A stretch of 20,213 nt of DNA, taken from NCBI GenBank assembly GCA_009778535.1, contig WRJP01000013.1:1-20213 (forward strand), given 5' to 3'. Below the pieces are notes generated by a model that had not been told where the DNA came from, made no database searches, and saw nothing but the letters and a program-made list of their open reading frames with translations. How positions within the stretch are numbered: the stretch's first letter is position 1; the number at the start of each line of letters is the position of its first letter. Of the stretch, positions 12,109 to 20,213 are shown piece by piece. The position numbers were made by a program, and so were the translations under genes. The stretch comes from Propionibacteriaceae bacterium (lineage in GTDB: Bacteria; Actinomycetota; Actinomycetes; Propionibacteriales; Propionibacteriaceae).

Positions 12109-13548
12109 TCAGCGTTCCTTTTGGATTTTGTCCCAGTTCTCCATGACCATCTCCATGTCTCCAACATTGAAGAATGCCTGCTCAGCAATATGGTCGACAT
12201 CGCCGTTACAGATCATCTGGAAACTCTCAATGGTGTTTGCCAGCGGAACAGTTGAGCCTGGAATGTTTGTGAACTTTTCGGCCATATAGGTGCACTGCGA
12301 AAGGAATTGTTGAATCCTGCGCGCCCTGGCCACGATGATCTTGTCTTCCTCATTGAGTTCATCGATGCCCAAAATTGCGATGATGTCTTGCAATTCTTTG
12401 TTGCGCTGCAAAATCTGCTTTACCCTAATCGCCACATCGTAATGGGTCTGCCCAATAAACTGCGGGTCAAGAATCCGCGACGTTGACGTTAACGGGTCGA
12501 CCGCCGGATACAGACCTCGCGAAGCGATTTCACGGCTCAACTCGGTAGTAGCGTCCAAGTGCGCGAAGGTAGTAGCCGGAGCAGGGTCGGTGTAGTCGTC
12601 TGCTGGGACGTAGATGGCCTGCATCGACGTGATGGAGTGCCCCTTAGTCGAAGTGATTCGCTCCTGCAACTGCCCCATCTCATCGGCAAGGTTCGGCTGG
12701 TATCCCACAGCCGACGGCATCCTGCCCAACAGCGTAGATACCTCCGACCCAGCTTGAGTAAAGCGGAAAATATTATCGATGAACAACAAAACGTCTTGTT
12801 TCATCTCATCGCGGAAGTATTCAGCCATCGTCAACGCCGAAAGCGCGACCCGCAGCCTCGTCCCAGGCGGCTCATCCATCTGCCCGAAAACTAACGCAGT
12901 GTCTTTCATCACACCGGCTTCGATCATCTCGTGAATCAGGTCGTTGCCTTCGCGGGTGCGCTCCCCCACTCCAGCGAACACTGAAGTGCCACCGAAATTG
13001 TGGGCAATGCGATAGATCATTTCCTGAATCAAAACGGTCTTGCCAACACCAGCGCCGCCAAACAGCCCGATCTTTCCGCCTTGCACATACGGGGTGAGGA
13101 GGTCGAGTACTTTGATGCCGGTTTCCAGCATCTGGGTCTTTGGCTCCAGTTCATCGAACGCCGGAGCTTGCCGATGAATCGGCCAGCGTTCTTTAATCTC
13201 CAAGTTGGAAATATCTTCGTTCAAACACTCGCCGATGACATTCCAGACTCGACCTTTGGTCACTTCACCAACCGGAACCGAAATGGGATGGCCGGTATTG
13301 ATGACCTTCGTCCCCCGCCGCAGCCCATCGGTGGGTTTCAATGAAATGGCACGTACAGTGTTGTCGCCAATGTGCAACGCGACCTCTAAGGTAATGGTAC
13401 GGGTAGCGTCGGCTTCTGCGATCTCTACCTGTAGCGCATATTCGAGATCGGGCATCGCGTCAGCGGGGAATTCGACATCAACCACAGGGCCGATGACGCG
13501 GACTACGCGACCGGACAAAAGTGTTTGAGATTCGACGGTTACAGTCAT
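12109..13548 (-). CDS. atpD: F-type ATP synthase beta subunit
   Basis: 479 aa, the catalytic nucleotide-binding subunit of F1. Walker A is GGAGVGKTVL (about residues 160-169), followed by GERTREGNDL with the catalytic Glu, Walker B LLFIDNIFRF, and the DELSEED-region equivalent near the C-terminus (IDELNEEDK). ATG 13548 has GGAG five bases upstream; a GTG two codons earlier (13554) is also in frame. The gene is 13 bases after atpG and one base before atpC. No missing motif was noted. Confidence 0.97.
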   Translation of the reverse strand: MTVTVESQTLLSGRVVRVIGPVVDVEFPADAMPDLEYALQVEIAEADATRTITLEVALHIGDNTVRAISLKPTDGLRRGTKVINTGHPISVPVGEVTKGRVWNVIGECLNEDISNLEIKERWPIHRQAPAFDELEPKTQMLETGIKVLDLLTPYVQGGKIGLFGGAGVGKTVLIQEMIYRIAHNFGGTSVFAGVGERTREGNDLIHEMIEAGVMKDTALVFGQMDEPPGTRLRVALSALTMAEYFRDEMKQDVLLFIDNIFRFTQAGSEVSTLLGRMPSAVGYQPNLADEMGQLQERITSTKGHSITSMQAIYVPADDYTDPAPATTFAHLDATTELSREIASRGLYPAVDPLTSTSRILDPQFIGQTHYDVAIRVKQILQRNKELQDIIAILGIDELNEEDKIIVARARRIQQFLSQCTYMAEKFTNIPGSTVPLANTIESFQMICNGDVDHIAEQAFFNVGDMEMVMENWDKIQKER

Positions 13549-13561
13549 TTCCACTCCATGC

Positions 13562-14464
13562 CTAATTCTGTTCGGCTAACGCAGCTGCGCCGCCAACGAT
13601 TTCACTTATTTCTTGCGTAATTTCGGCCTGTCTGGCCTGATTAGCTTTCCTGGTCAAACGCTCCTCAAGTTGCTGAGCGTTATCGGTGGCTGATTTCATT
13701 GCGCGCTGCTGGCTGGCCAACTGGGAAGCAGCAGATTGCAGCAGGAAGAACCAGATTCTGCTGCGTACATACAGCGGCAGTAGCAAATCCAGCACGGTTT
13801 CGGGATTGGGTTCAAACTCGTAGAGCGGCATCAGTTCGCTCGCACCTACTTCATGTACCCCTTCCACCACTTCTAGCGGCAAGATACGCCGGATTCGCGG
13901 GGTCTGGGTAAGCATGGATTCCATCCTGGTATAGATCGCCCAGATTTCGTCCACCCCTCCAGCTTCAGTGGGCTTCAAGAAATCAGCAACTAAGCGGTCG
14001 GCGATACTGCAAGCGTCCGAATAGGTTGGGGAATCAGAAAAGCCTTCCCACTGCGCCTCAATGGCTAACTGCCGGAATTTCAAATGCGAAACACCTTTAC
14101 TACCAACCACGTAGCGTAGAATTTCTTTGCCTTCGTCCAGCATTCGCCGCACGGTGCGATCAGCAGCCTTTATCGCATTAGCCGAATATGCCCCGTTCAT
14201 TCCGCGGTCACTGGTGATGAAAAAAACCGCGACGCGTTTGGGTTCTTCGCTAGGTTGCCTAGTCAGCGGGTGGTCGAGCTTTGAATATGTCGCTACGGCT
14301 GATACTGCTCGATTCAGTTCCCGGGTGAAAGGAACTGCACGTCCAGCAGCACGTTGGGCTTTAATGATCCGCGACGAAGCAATCAACTCCATCGCCCTGG
14401 TGATCTTCTTTGTCGCCATCACCGATTTCCGGCGTTGACGCAGCTCTCGCAGACTAGCGCCCAT
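13562..14464 (-). CDS. atpG: F-type ATP synthase gamma subunit
   Basis: 300 aa, the rotating central shaft of F1. The N-terminal helix (LRELRQRRKSVMATKKITRAMELIASSRIIKAQ) and C-terminal helix (ATDNAQQLEERLTRKANQARQAEITQEISEIVGGAAAL) form the coiled-coil shaft; FFITSDRGMNGAYSANAIK is the conserved Rossmann-like core (usually D-GLCG, here D-GMNG). The length is usual for actinobacteria. ATG 14464 follows the atpA stop by two bases (TAACAATG). Confidence 0.95.
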   Translation of the reverse strand: MGASLRELRQRRKSVMATKKITRAMELIASSRIIKAQRAAGRAVPFTRELNRAVSAVATYSKLDHPLTRQPSEEPKRVAVFFITSDRGMNGAYSANAIKAADRTVRRMLDEGKEILRYVVGSKGVSHLKFRQLAIEAQWEGFSDSPTYSDACSIADRLVADFLKPTEAGGVDEIWAIYTRMESMLTQTPRIRRILPLEVVEGVHEVGASELMPLYEFEPNPETVLDLLLPLYVRSRIWFFLLQSAASQLASQQRAMKSATDNAQQLEERLTRKANQARQAEITQEISEIVGGAAALAEQN

Positions 14465-14466
14465 TG

Positions 14467-16107
14467 TTAGCGTCTCTTCCCTATCACGATCTGCTCGTTG
14501 GACATCGCGTCAGTCTCGATAGCCTTATTCGCATCCTCCCCAGAAAGTAATGGTTTCCCGTTGCCAGCGATGAATTGCTTCTTAAACTCATTGATGGCCT
14601 CACTTACCTCAAGCTCAATCTCGTCATTCCATTGCTGGCTTTCGGCGATTTTCGTAAGCACATCGGTATTGCGTTTGAGATACTCCAGGAGTTCTTTCTC
14701 AAACCGTAGTACGTCGGCGATAGCAACATTGTCGAACATGCCATTGGTGCCCGCCCAAACACTGACTACCTGGTCTGGAACTGCATAAGGCGAATACTGT
14801 GGCTGGCGCAACAACTCGGTCAAACGCTGGCCGCGCTCCAATTGTCGTCTGGTGGCTGCATCCAGGTCGGAAGCAAACATTGCGAACGCCTGCATGTCGC
14901 GGAATTGCGCTAACGAAATCTTCAAGGTACCAGCAACCTTTTTCATCGCTTTGACTTGCGCATCGCCGCCGACACGTGAGACAGAGATGCCGACGTCAAT
15001 AGCGGGACGCTGGTTGGCGTTGAACAGATCAGATTGCAAGAAGATTTGGCCGTCCGTAATGGAGATAACGTTCGTCGGGATGTAGGCAGAAACGTCATTC
15101 TCTTTGGTCTCAATGATCGGCAGACCAGTCATCGAACCGCCGCCGAGTTCATCTGACAGCTTTGCGCAACGTTCCAGCAAGCGCGAATGCAGATAGAAAA
15201 CGTCGCCTGGGTAGGCTTCGCGACCTGGAGGACGGCGCAGCAGCAGCGACATGGCTCGATACGCCTCTGCCTGTTTGGTCAGATCATCAAAAACGATCAA
15301 AACGTGATAGCCCTGGTACATCCAATGCTGACCGATGGCTGAACCGGCATAGGGGGCGATGTACTTGAAACCGGCGGGGTTTGATGCCGGCGCATGCACG
15401 ATGGTGGTGTATGGCATCGCTCCAGCCTCATCTAAGGCAGTCTTCAAACTGGAGATCGTCGAACCTTTTTGCCCCACTGCCACATAGATGCAACGCACCT
15501 GCTTCTTCGGGTCGCCCGATTCCCAGTTTTCCTTCTGGTTGATGATGGCATCGATAGCGATAGCGGTCTTTCCGGTTTTCCGGTCGCCGATAATCAACTG
15601 GCGCTGTCCGCGTCCTATGGGAATCATGGCGTCGATGGCCTTGATTCCAGTTTGCAACGGCTCTTTCACTGACTGGCGGTCCATCACACCAGCGGCCTGC
15701 AATTCGAGCTTTCGGAGCCCGTCAATGCCTTTGATCTCGCCCAGTCCGTCAATAGGATTCCCCATCGCATCGACGACGCGTCCCAGATATCCGTCCCCAA
15801 CTGGCACGCTCAGCACCTCATTGGTGCGCTTGACGATTGAACCTTCCTCGATGCCATCAGAGTCCCCAAGCACGACGACGCCAATTTCACGTTCATCTAA
15901 GTTCAAAGCAATCCCGAGCACCCCATTGGAAAATTCGAGCAACTCGTTCGCCATCGTAGAGGGAAGTCCTGCAACTCTGGCGATTCCGTCGCCGGAGGTG
16001 ATCACGGTGCCGATCTCCTCGCGGGTTGCATTACCCGGATCGAAGCTGGAAACGAACCGGTTGAGAGCGTCCTGGATTTCTTCGGGACGTATGGTCAGTT
16101 CTGTCAT
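14467..16107 (-). CDS. atpA: F-type ATP synthase alpha subunit
   Basis: 546 aa, the non-catalytic nucleotide-binding F1 subunit. Walker A is GDRKTGKT (174-181; Lys replaces the more common Gln), followed by VAIGQK-type CIYVAVGQKGSTISSL, VLIVFDDLTKQAEAYR (Walker B), RRPPGREAYPGDVFYLHSRLLER and ISVSRVGGDAQ with the arginine that reaches into the catalytic site of the beta subunit. ATG 16107 has AGAAGG 9 bases upstream. It is 21 bases after atpH. The C-terminus carries an extra acidic and Lys-rich tail as in other actinobacteria. Confidence 0.97.
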   Translation of the reverse strand: MTELTIRPEEIQDALNRFVSSFDPGNATREEIGTVITSGDGIARVAGLPSTMANELLEFSNGVLGIALNLDEREIGVVVLGDSDGIEEGSIVKRTNEVLSVPVGDGYLGRVVDAMGNPIDGLGEIKGIDGLRKLELQAAGVMDRQSVKEPLQTGIKAIDAMIPIGRGQRQLIIGDRKTGKTAIAIDAIINQKENWESGDPKKQVRCIYVAVGQKGSTISSLKTALDEAGAMPYTTIVHAPASNPAGFKYIAPYAGSAIGQHWMYQGYHVLIVFDDLTKQAEAYRAMSLLLRRPPGREAYPGDVFYLHSRLLERCAKLSDELGGGSMTGLPIIETKENDVSAYIPTNVISITDGQIFLQSDLFNANQRPAIDVGISVSRVGGDAQVKAMKKVAGTLKISLAQFRDMQAFAMFASDLDAATRRQLERGQRLTELLRQPQYSPYAVPDQVVSVWAGTNGMFDNVAIADVLRFEKELLEYLKRNTDVLTKIAESQQWNDEIELEVSEAINEFKKQFIAGNGKPLLSGEDANKAIETDAMSNEQIVIGKRR

Positions 16108-16128
16108 TAACTTGCCTTCTTCTTCGTT

Positions 16129-16920
16129 TCAGTTAATAGTCTTTTTCGCTGTGTTCAGCCGCTCCAACACAGTTCCATCAATTTCTTCATCACCGATTCT
16201 GACGAGAACCCCGCCCAGCACATTCTCATCGACGCTGACTTGCAGGCTTAGCGGTTTCCCGAATTGTTTCGTCAAAATTTCTGTCATCCGCATCCGCTGC
16301 TCCACGGTGAGCGGACGAGCCACTTTCACCAGCGCCACCGTCTTATCTTGAAGTTCGGCAGCTATTTGCAGCATTGATGCCCAAGCCATTTCAACCGTGC
16401 GCACTTTGAGCAGCAACCCGCGTTGCGCAAGGTTCAGCGTGATCGGGTGTACTTTCCCATCCAAAAGGTCGGCTATCAGACGCTGCCTGGCCGCTACGTC
16501 GACTGTTCGGTCAGCTAGCGCCTCCTGGAGCTCCCGATCACCGGCGACTAGCCGCGAGAAGCGAAATAGTTCATCTGCTACCTGGTCGAGCTTGCCATCG
16601 GCTTGGGCGCTGATGCATGCCGCACGGACTCCTTGGCGTTCCAACGCCGCTACGAGCTCAGCCGCGGATACCCAATGTAACTTCGCGGCGGCGACCACAA
16701 TCTCGCTGGCGTGAACTAAGTGTGTGCCAAATACGCCTGCCGCCAGTTGTGCTCTGGCCGCATCATCAGTATTCAGGTCAGCTAAGCCATTGCGCAGCCT
16801 GGGCTGTTTATCCAACAAATCCACCACCGCGAACAGTTCAAACGCCAACTCGGCGTTTGAATCACACTGCCCGGTGACAGCATCAAGCTGATCCTGACGG
16901 GCTAACGCTGCGGTATTCAT
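16129..16920 (-). CDS. atpH: F-type ATP synthase delta subunit
   Basis: 263 aa, the peripheral-stalk subunit joining b to the top of F1. The length is well above the usual 180 aa of E. coli but normal for actinobacteria, which have an N-terminal extension. The C-terminal block (VKVARPLTVEQRMRMTEILTKQFGKPLSLQ, then VDENVLGGVLVRIGDEEIDGTVLERL) is diagnostic of the OSCP/delta family. The start is ATG 16920, 7 bases after the atpF stop, with AAGTAGG as ribosome site overlapping that stop. It is not fused with the b subunit, in contrast to the mycobacterial b-delta arrangement. Confidence 0.93.
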   Translation of the reverse strand: MNTAALARQDQLDAVTGQCDSNAELAFELFAVVDLLDKQPRLRNGLADLNTDDAARAQLAAGVFGTHLVHASEIVVAAAKLHWVSAAELVAALERQGVRAACISAQADGKLDQVADELFRFSRLVAGDRELQEALADRTVDVAARQRLIADLLDGKVHPITLNLAQRGLLLKVRTVEMAWASMLQIAAELQDKTVALVKVARPLTVEQRMRMTEILTKQFGKPLSLQVSVDENVLGGVLVRIGDEEIDGTVLERLNTAKKTIN

Positions 16921-16927
16921 GGTTTAC

Positions 16928-17470
16928 CTACTTAGCGTCCGCGGATTGGGCTTCAAGTTCGTCCAAGAAGCGGTCAACGCTGCGCTTGGCACGTTGGTCG
17001 TCTTCTAAAGATTCGCCAACTATCTTGCCGGCAAGTTCAGTAGCTAAACCGCCGATTTCCTTGCGCAGCGAACGCATGACCTGTGATCTGTCTGCCTCAA
17101 TCTGGGCTTTCGCAGTTTCGATCAGGCGTTGTGACTCCGCAGTCGCCTGCGCTTTCATCTCGGCAGCGATCTCCCCCGCCTGAGCCTTAGCGTCTTCACG
17201 AATCTTGGCGGCCTCGGCACGCGCGGTCGCGAGTTGAGCTTGATACTCCTCCAACGCGGCGCTTGCTTGCTGCTGGGCAATTTCAGCCTTCTCTAGACCA
17301 CCGCTGATCGCTTCGGTACGCGCAGTGTAGGTCTTCTCAAAGATCGGCATGATCTTAGTGGCGACCACGAACCAGATAATCCCGAACAGCGCAACTCCGA
17401 CGACGAGTTCAGAGATGTGCTCAGGCAGTAGCGGCCCAAGACCTTCCAGGGGCAACATGGCAGGCTTCAC
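16928..17470 (-). CDS. atpF: F-type ATP synthase b subunit
   Basis: 180 aa. One N-terminal membrane helix (about residues 20-40, ELVVGVALFGIIWFVVATKI) and a long, charged, Ala/Glu/Lys-rich helix to the C-terminus that dimerises as the peripheral stalk. The GTG at 17470 overlaps the atpE stop as GTGA, which gives translational coupling; an ATG four codons later (17458) is an alternative start. No strong ribosome site precedes either. Confidence 0.92.
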   Translation of the reverse strand: MKPAMLPLEGLGPLLPEHISELVVGVALFGIIWFVVATKIMPIFEKTYTARTEAISGGLEKAEIAQQQASAALEEYQAQLATARAEAAKIREDAKAQAGEIAAEMKAQATAESQRLIETAKAQIEADRSQVMRSLRKEIGGLATELAGKIVGESLEDDQRAKRSVDRFLDELEAQSADAK

Positions 17471-17691
17471 GACAAGACGAACGCCAAAGCGATCGCAATA
17501 ATGGCGAGAGCTTCAACCACGGCGAATCCGATGATGGCCGTTCCCATCATGGCGCTGCGAGCCTCGGGCTGACGCGCGGTACCGTTTATGACTGAGGAGA
17601 AGATCCATGCCACGCCGAGCGCTGGGCCTATGGTTGCCAGTGCGTACCCAAGCATGTTGAATGAGCCGTTTATCTCCAAGATGGTTAGCAT
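17467..17691 (-). CDS. atpE: F-type ATP synthase c subunit
   Basis: 74 aa, two-helix hairpin forming the rotor ring. The helix 1 glycine motif GYALATIGPALGVAW, the polar loop ARQPE (39-43) and helix 2 with the ion-binding Glu60 (FAVVEALAI) are all present. Residue 27 is Val where sodium-type c subunits have Gln, and the residue after Glu60 is Ala instead of Ser, so proton coupling is expected. ATG 17691 has AAGGA about 8 bases upstream. It is 40 bases after atpB and overlaps atpF. Confidence 0.95.
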   Translation of the reverse strand: MLTILEINGSFNMLGYALATIGPALGVAWIFSSVINGTARQPEARSAMMGTAIIGFAVVEALAIIAIALAFVLS

Positions 17692-17731
17692 TAGTTTTCC
17701 TTCCGGATGGTTTTATTTTGTGTAGTCACGA

Positions 17732-18604
17732 TTAGTGTTCCTCAGCGATTGCCGAGTGGACGTACTGCGCGGTTAGCACAGTGAAGATATATGCCTGTAA
17801 CGCCCCGATGAAAATCTCTAGGGCGAATATGGCGAAGCTGAAAGCGATGGAGACCGCTCCAGACAGGTTGTAGAACCAGTTGTCTTTTTGCTCCAGCAGC
17901 CAGGTGCCGCCCAGTACGAATACCAAGATGACTAAGTGTCCGGCGAAAAGGTTGGCAAAAAGTCGCAGCGCGAGTGTGAAGGGACGCACGATGAAGTTCG
18001 ACAGCACTTCTAGCGGGATAATCAGCCAGGTGACGTACCAAGGCACTCCTGGGGGCAGCACCATTTTCTTTATGTACTTCCCAAAGCCATATTTTCGGAT
18101 ACCTACGGCGTTGTAGAGCACGAAGGTGCATAGCGCCAGACCGTAGGCGAAGCCGATCTTTGAGAAGGTTGGGAACATGAAGACGAAGAATTCACCAAAA
18201 AGGTTGTTAACCAAAATGAAACTGAACAACGCCACCAAATAGGGGGTGTATTTGCGGAATTCGTGACCCAGGATGTCTTTGGAGACTCCGTTGCGGACGA
18301 AATCGTAGACCCACTCTCCGATGAACTGTCGTTTACCTGGGACGATCTTGTGATTGTGTGCGACGAAAAGCCAGAATCCGATGACCACCAGCGTCGCTAT
18401 CACTGCCTGAGCGACGTGGTTGGTGAGCCAGGCATCCGTCCAGGTTGGCACGAAATCGGCACAGTGGGCTGGAATAGCTTCACCGTGTGCATGGCACTGT
18501 ATCCAACCGTCACTAGGAAATAGCGGACGCGAGTTGAAACTCTCGGTGCTTGGGGGGACAAAATCACCTTCCAGCAGAACCAAGAAGCCATCGCTCGGCT
18601 GCAT
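17732..18604 (-). CDS. atpB: F-type ATP synthase a subunit
   Basis: 290 aa, multi-pass membrane stator subunit containing the proton half-channels. Several membrane segments are seen (e.g. AVIATLVVIGFWLFV, TPYLVALFSFILVNNLF, FAYGLALCTFVLYNAVG, then the long helix with the essential Arg in LALRLFANLFAGHLVILVFVL, and a C-terminal FAIFALEIFIGALQAYIFTVL). The hydrophilic N-terminus places HAHGEAIPAHC before the first membrane segment. ATG 18604 was chosen because GGGAG lies just upstream; the longer reading to 18703 would overlap the preceding gene. It is 23 bases after the AtpZ-like gene. Confidence 0.95.
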   Translation of the reverse strand: MQPSDGFLVLLEGDFVPPSTESFNSRPLFPSDGWIQCHAHGEAIPAHCADFVPTWTDAWLTNHVAQAVIATLVVIGFWLFVAHNHKIVPGKRQFIGEWVYDFVRNGVSKDILGHEFRKYTPYLVALFSFILVNNLFGEFFVFMFPTFSKIGFAYGLALCTFVLYNAVGIRKYGFGKYIKKMVLPPGVPWYVTWLIIPLEVLSNFIVRPFTLALRLFANLFAGHLVILVFVLGGTWLLEQKDNWFYNLSGAVSIAFSFAIFALEIFIGALQAYIFTVLTAQYVHSAIAEEH

Positions 18605-18627
18605 CCTGGCTCCCTTCTGATGTATCG

Positions 18628-18885
18628 CTACATCTGTCCGTACTTCTTGATCACTAGATAGATACCAGCTACCGTACCGATAATCAGTCCGATAGGCATA
18701 CAAAATCCAGTATTCAATAAGAAATCTAAACCCCAGCCGAGTGCGCCGTAGAAGACTATCCCAGAAATTAGAATAGCAAGTACGCGCATGCCTGCGTCTA
18801 AACCATCTTGTTGCGTCTTGTTGTGCCCGATGCTATCAGGCAAATCTTCGTGATTTCCCGAACTTGGCGCAGATGGACTAGTCAT
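18628..18885 (-). CDS. AtpZ/AtpI-like 2-TM protein
   Basis: About 85 aa with a polar N-terminus and two membrane helices (MRVLAILISGIVFYGALGWGLDFLL and MPIGLIIGTVAGIYLVI). The GWGLDFLLNTGFCMPIGLIIGTVAGIY block matches the AtpZ-like family found just before atpB, thought to aid ATP synthase assembly or ion supply. The start is uncertain: ATG 18885 overlaps the stop of the preceding gene by 8 bases, and GTG 18903 is in frame six codons earlier; neither has a clear ribosome site. Confidence 0.75.
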   Translation of the reverse strand: MTSPSAPSSGNHEDLPDSIGHNKTQQDGLDAGMRVLAILISGIVFYGALGWGLDFLLNTGFCMPIGLIIGTVAGIYLVIKKYGQM

Positions 18886-19369
18886 GTGTCGGCGCCGGTT
18901 CACTTGGCGGGTCGAAACGTGGTATCCGCAGCTTCGAGAACATCCAAAATTCGGCTCCCAGCCAGCCCACGACTGTGACGAAAGTGGTAGTTATTGCAGC
19001 TACCGGACGGATGAAATCGAATCGTTCCAGATTGTTCAGCGCTAGCAGCAGCAGGACTCCCAAGATAGTAACGCGGGCGACGTAGCTTGCCAAAGCTGTA
19101 ATCAAGACGACACGCGGGTCAGCATCGGCGACAATCACCTGCACTGCTTGTCCGATAGTGAAGAACAGTAAGGTCAGCGCCGCAAAGATGGCGGCGGTTG
19201 CTGCTCCTGGGGCTTGAAGCCATATTCCGAAAACCACGATGCAACAGATTGCACTGATATGCCCGCCGACAAGACCTGCCCACAGCAGTTGCCGTGTCCG
19301 CAGCGCATGTTGACTGACCGTCGTCGTGGCATTAGATGTTGGCTCAGGTTTGGATTTCAATAACCTCAC
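18878..19369 (-). CDS. AtpI-like 4-TM membrane protein
   Basis: 163 aa with four predicted membrane helices (about residues 27-50, 52-76, 86-110 and 117-142) and short polar ends. The position between sua5 and the AtpZ-like gene, and the helix pattern (LLWAGLVGGHISAICCIVV, then GQAVQVIV, then ASYVARVTILGVLLLLAL, then GAEFWMF), fit the poorly conserved AtpI-type protein of actinobacterial ATP synthase operons. AtpI has been linked with c-ring assembly. I chose GTG 19369, which has AAGGA five bases upstream and overlaps the sua5 end by 26 bases; a longer reading from 19420 is less likely. Confidence 0.7.
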   Translation of the reverse strand: MRLLKSKPEPTSNATTTVSQHALRTRQLLWAGLVGGHISAICCIVVFGIWLQAPGAATAAIFAALTLLFFTIGQAVQVIVADADPRVVLITALASYVARVTILGVLLLLALNNLERFDFIRPVAAITTTFVTVVGWLGAEFWMFSKLRIPRFDPPSEPAPTHD

Positions 19370-19973
19370 CCAATTCCTTGGCACTGACCACTCCTGACCG
19401 CAAGATTTTGGGCGTGGCACCTGTCATGTCGAGGATAGTTGACGGCTCTGACCCGGGCGTCGCGTCAAAATCGAGATAGAGCGGCACCTGCTCACCGAAC
19501 TGTGCGACGGCGGCTGCATTGGTAGTAGCTGGCGGGTTGCCGCTGATATTTGCCGAACTCACTGCCAGCGGGCCGGTTATGCGCAGTAGATCGCAGGTGA
19601 AGCGGTGAGCCGGTACCCGCAGCGCTATCGTCGCCGACTTGGGCGCGAAGGCTGCTAGTGCGGGATGGGTTTTGACGATCACGGTCAACCCTCCAGGCCA
19701 AAACCTCTCGGTGACCGCTTCCAGCGGCTGGGATATTTCGGCTGCCAGGGCAAACATCGTTCGCGCGTCAGCTATCAGAATCGGGGGCGGCATATCTTTG
19801 CCGCGGCGTTTCGTGTCGAGCAGGTGTTGTACCGCATCTGGATTGAACGGATTGGCAGCTATCCCGTAGACCGTATCTGTTGGCAGCACGACGCAGCCGC
19901 CGTCTCGTATCACGTTCAGCGCAGCAAGAATCGCTGTTTGTGGGTTCGCGGTGGCGTCTATGATGCGCGGCAT
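19344..19973 (-). CDS. L-threonylcarbamoyladenylate synthase (Sua5/YwlC family)
   Basis: 209 aa from the chosen start. Makes threonylcarbamoyl-AMP from threonine, bicarbonate and ATP for the t6A modification of tRNAs that read ANN codons. YrdC-type motifs: GGCVVLPTDTVYGIAANPFN, TKRRGKDMPPPILIAD, FWPGGLTVIVKTHP, IALRVPAH, GPLAVSSANISGNPPATT. The short form without a long C-terminal Sua5 domain is present. ATG 19973 begins MPRIIDATANPQ, as is usual, and lies 4 bases after the prmC stop; the longer reading from 20030 would run 19 codons back into prmC. The pairing prmC-sua5 before the atp genes is typical of actinobacteria. Confidence 0.92.
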   Translation of the reverse strand: MPRIIDATANPQTAILAALNVIRDGGCVVLPTDTVYGIAANPFNPDAVQHLLDTKRRGKDMPPPILIADARTMFALAAEISQPLEAVTERFWPGGLTVIVKTHPALAAFAPKSATIALRVPAHRFTCDLLRITGPLAVSSANISGNPPATTNAAAVAQFGEQVPLYLDFDATPGSEPSTILDMTGATPKILRSGVVSAKELGEVIEIQT

Positions 19974-19977
19974 GTAG

Positions 19978-20213
19978 TCATTTTCGCACCTTGGGCACCG
20001 ATTCTTCGCATCGGTGTCCTGGTTGATCATTGCGAATCGCGCAGACGAAGCGCGGGCGACCGGTCAAGTCCAGGTGCGATTCGGCTGTCGTGAAAGCTTG
20101 GCTCGCGTGCAAGAGTGCCCTTGTCGCTTCGGCGTTTCGTGCGTCATGTTCAAAACACAGTGCCCCGCCGCCGCGCAGCAGTCGTTTGGCTGTGTTAATA
20201 ACTGTTTTTGCGT
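19978..20213 (-). CDS. prmC: Peptide chain release factor N5-glutamine methyltransferase, C-terminal part
   Basis: The minus-strand frame is open from the window edge to TGA at 19978-19980; about 77 residues are visible, beginning AKTVINTAKRLLRGGGALCF. The C-terminal pattern (hydrophobic strand with GGGALCFEHD, then HLDLTGRPRFVCAIRN) matches the end of PrmC, the enzyme that methylates the GGQ glutamine of release factors. The catalytic NPPY motif would lie outside the window. A charged tail (HRCEESVPKVRK) extends beyond the usual end. The sua5 start follows after 4 bases. Identification from a C-terminal fragment plus gene order. Confidence 0.75.
   Translation of the reverse strand, partial: AKTVINTAKRLLRGGGALCFEHDARNAEATRALLHASQAFTTAESHLDLTGRPRFVCAIRNDQPGHRCEESVPKVRK

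Noticed and set aside
12108..12200. N-terminal extension of atpC
   Set aside because: The extra 31 residues overlap atpD in another frame; the AAGGAA site and the family alignment support ATG 12107.
15488..16351. Long plus-strand open frame (287 codons) opposite atpA and atpH
   Set aside because: It is antisense to two well-conserved genes, is rich in Ser and Pro without recognisable motifs, and crosses the atpA-atpH boundary. It is a shadow of their codon use.

Overview
The window is a stretch of actinobacterial (Actinomycetota) chromosome with moderate, not very high, G+C. Evidence for the phylum: the F-type ATP synthase operon is followed by a DUF2550-type membrane protein (a family known from actinobacteria) and a PduO-type cobalamin adenosyltransferase; prmC and sua5 precede the operon; the topoisomerase IV subunits are of actinobacterial type; a long (263 aa) delta subunit is encoded; GTG starts are frequent; and several genes have a -10 box only 6-8 nt from the start codon, as expected for leaderless mRNAs. 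I cannot place the family with confidence.

Left part (1-8273) is a broken-up topoisomerase IV locus. A partial App1/DUF2183 gene is translationally coupled to parC (+). A vapBC-type toxin-antitoxin pair (+) follows, with twin palindromes over its promoter. Next come a membrane-anchored S49 (SppA-like) peptidase (-), an orphan ParC C-terminal beta-pinwheel protein (+) and parE (-). The orphan gene is the most unusual item: it is a clear paralogue of the last 300 residues of ParC, keeps a short coiled-coil stub, and lacks the whole breakage-reunion domain. Its stop codon overlaps that of parE. ParC and ParE both carry unusual residues at positions known from quinolone resistance (Gly90 in ParC, Asn472 in ParE), and ParE also has an atypical ATP-binding motif (DVARG).

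Middle part (8274-11232) holds a saccharopine-dehydrogenase-like oxidoreductase (+), a cyclophilin-type lipoprotein PPIase (-) and a PduO-type adenosyltransferase (-). Between the two convergent genes is a compact cluster of hairpin elements with a strict 11-7-4-7-11 layout, variable stems and constant arms. One complete unit appears to be inserted into the loop of another, which suggests a small mobile or amplifying REP-like element.

Right part (11233-20213) is one long minus-strand gene series: prmC (partial), sua5, an AtpI-like 4-TM protein, an AtpZ-like 2-TM protein, atpB-E-F-H-A-G-D-C, then the DUF2550 protein. The genes overlap or are separated by a few tens of bases, so they are probably cotranscribed. 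The synthase is expected to couple proton flow to ATP synthesis; the c subunit has Glu60 as the carboxylate and lacks the usual sodium ligands. No intergenic stretch exceeds 300 bases.
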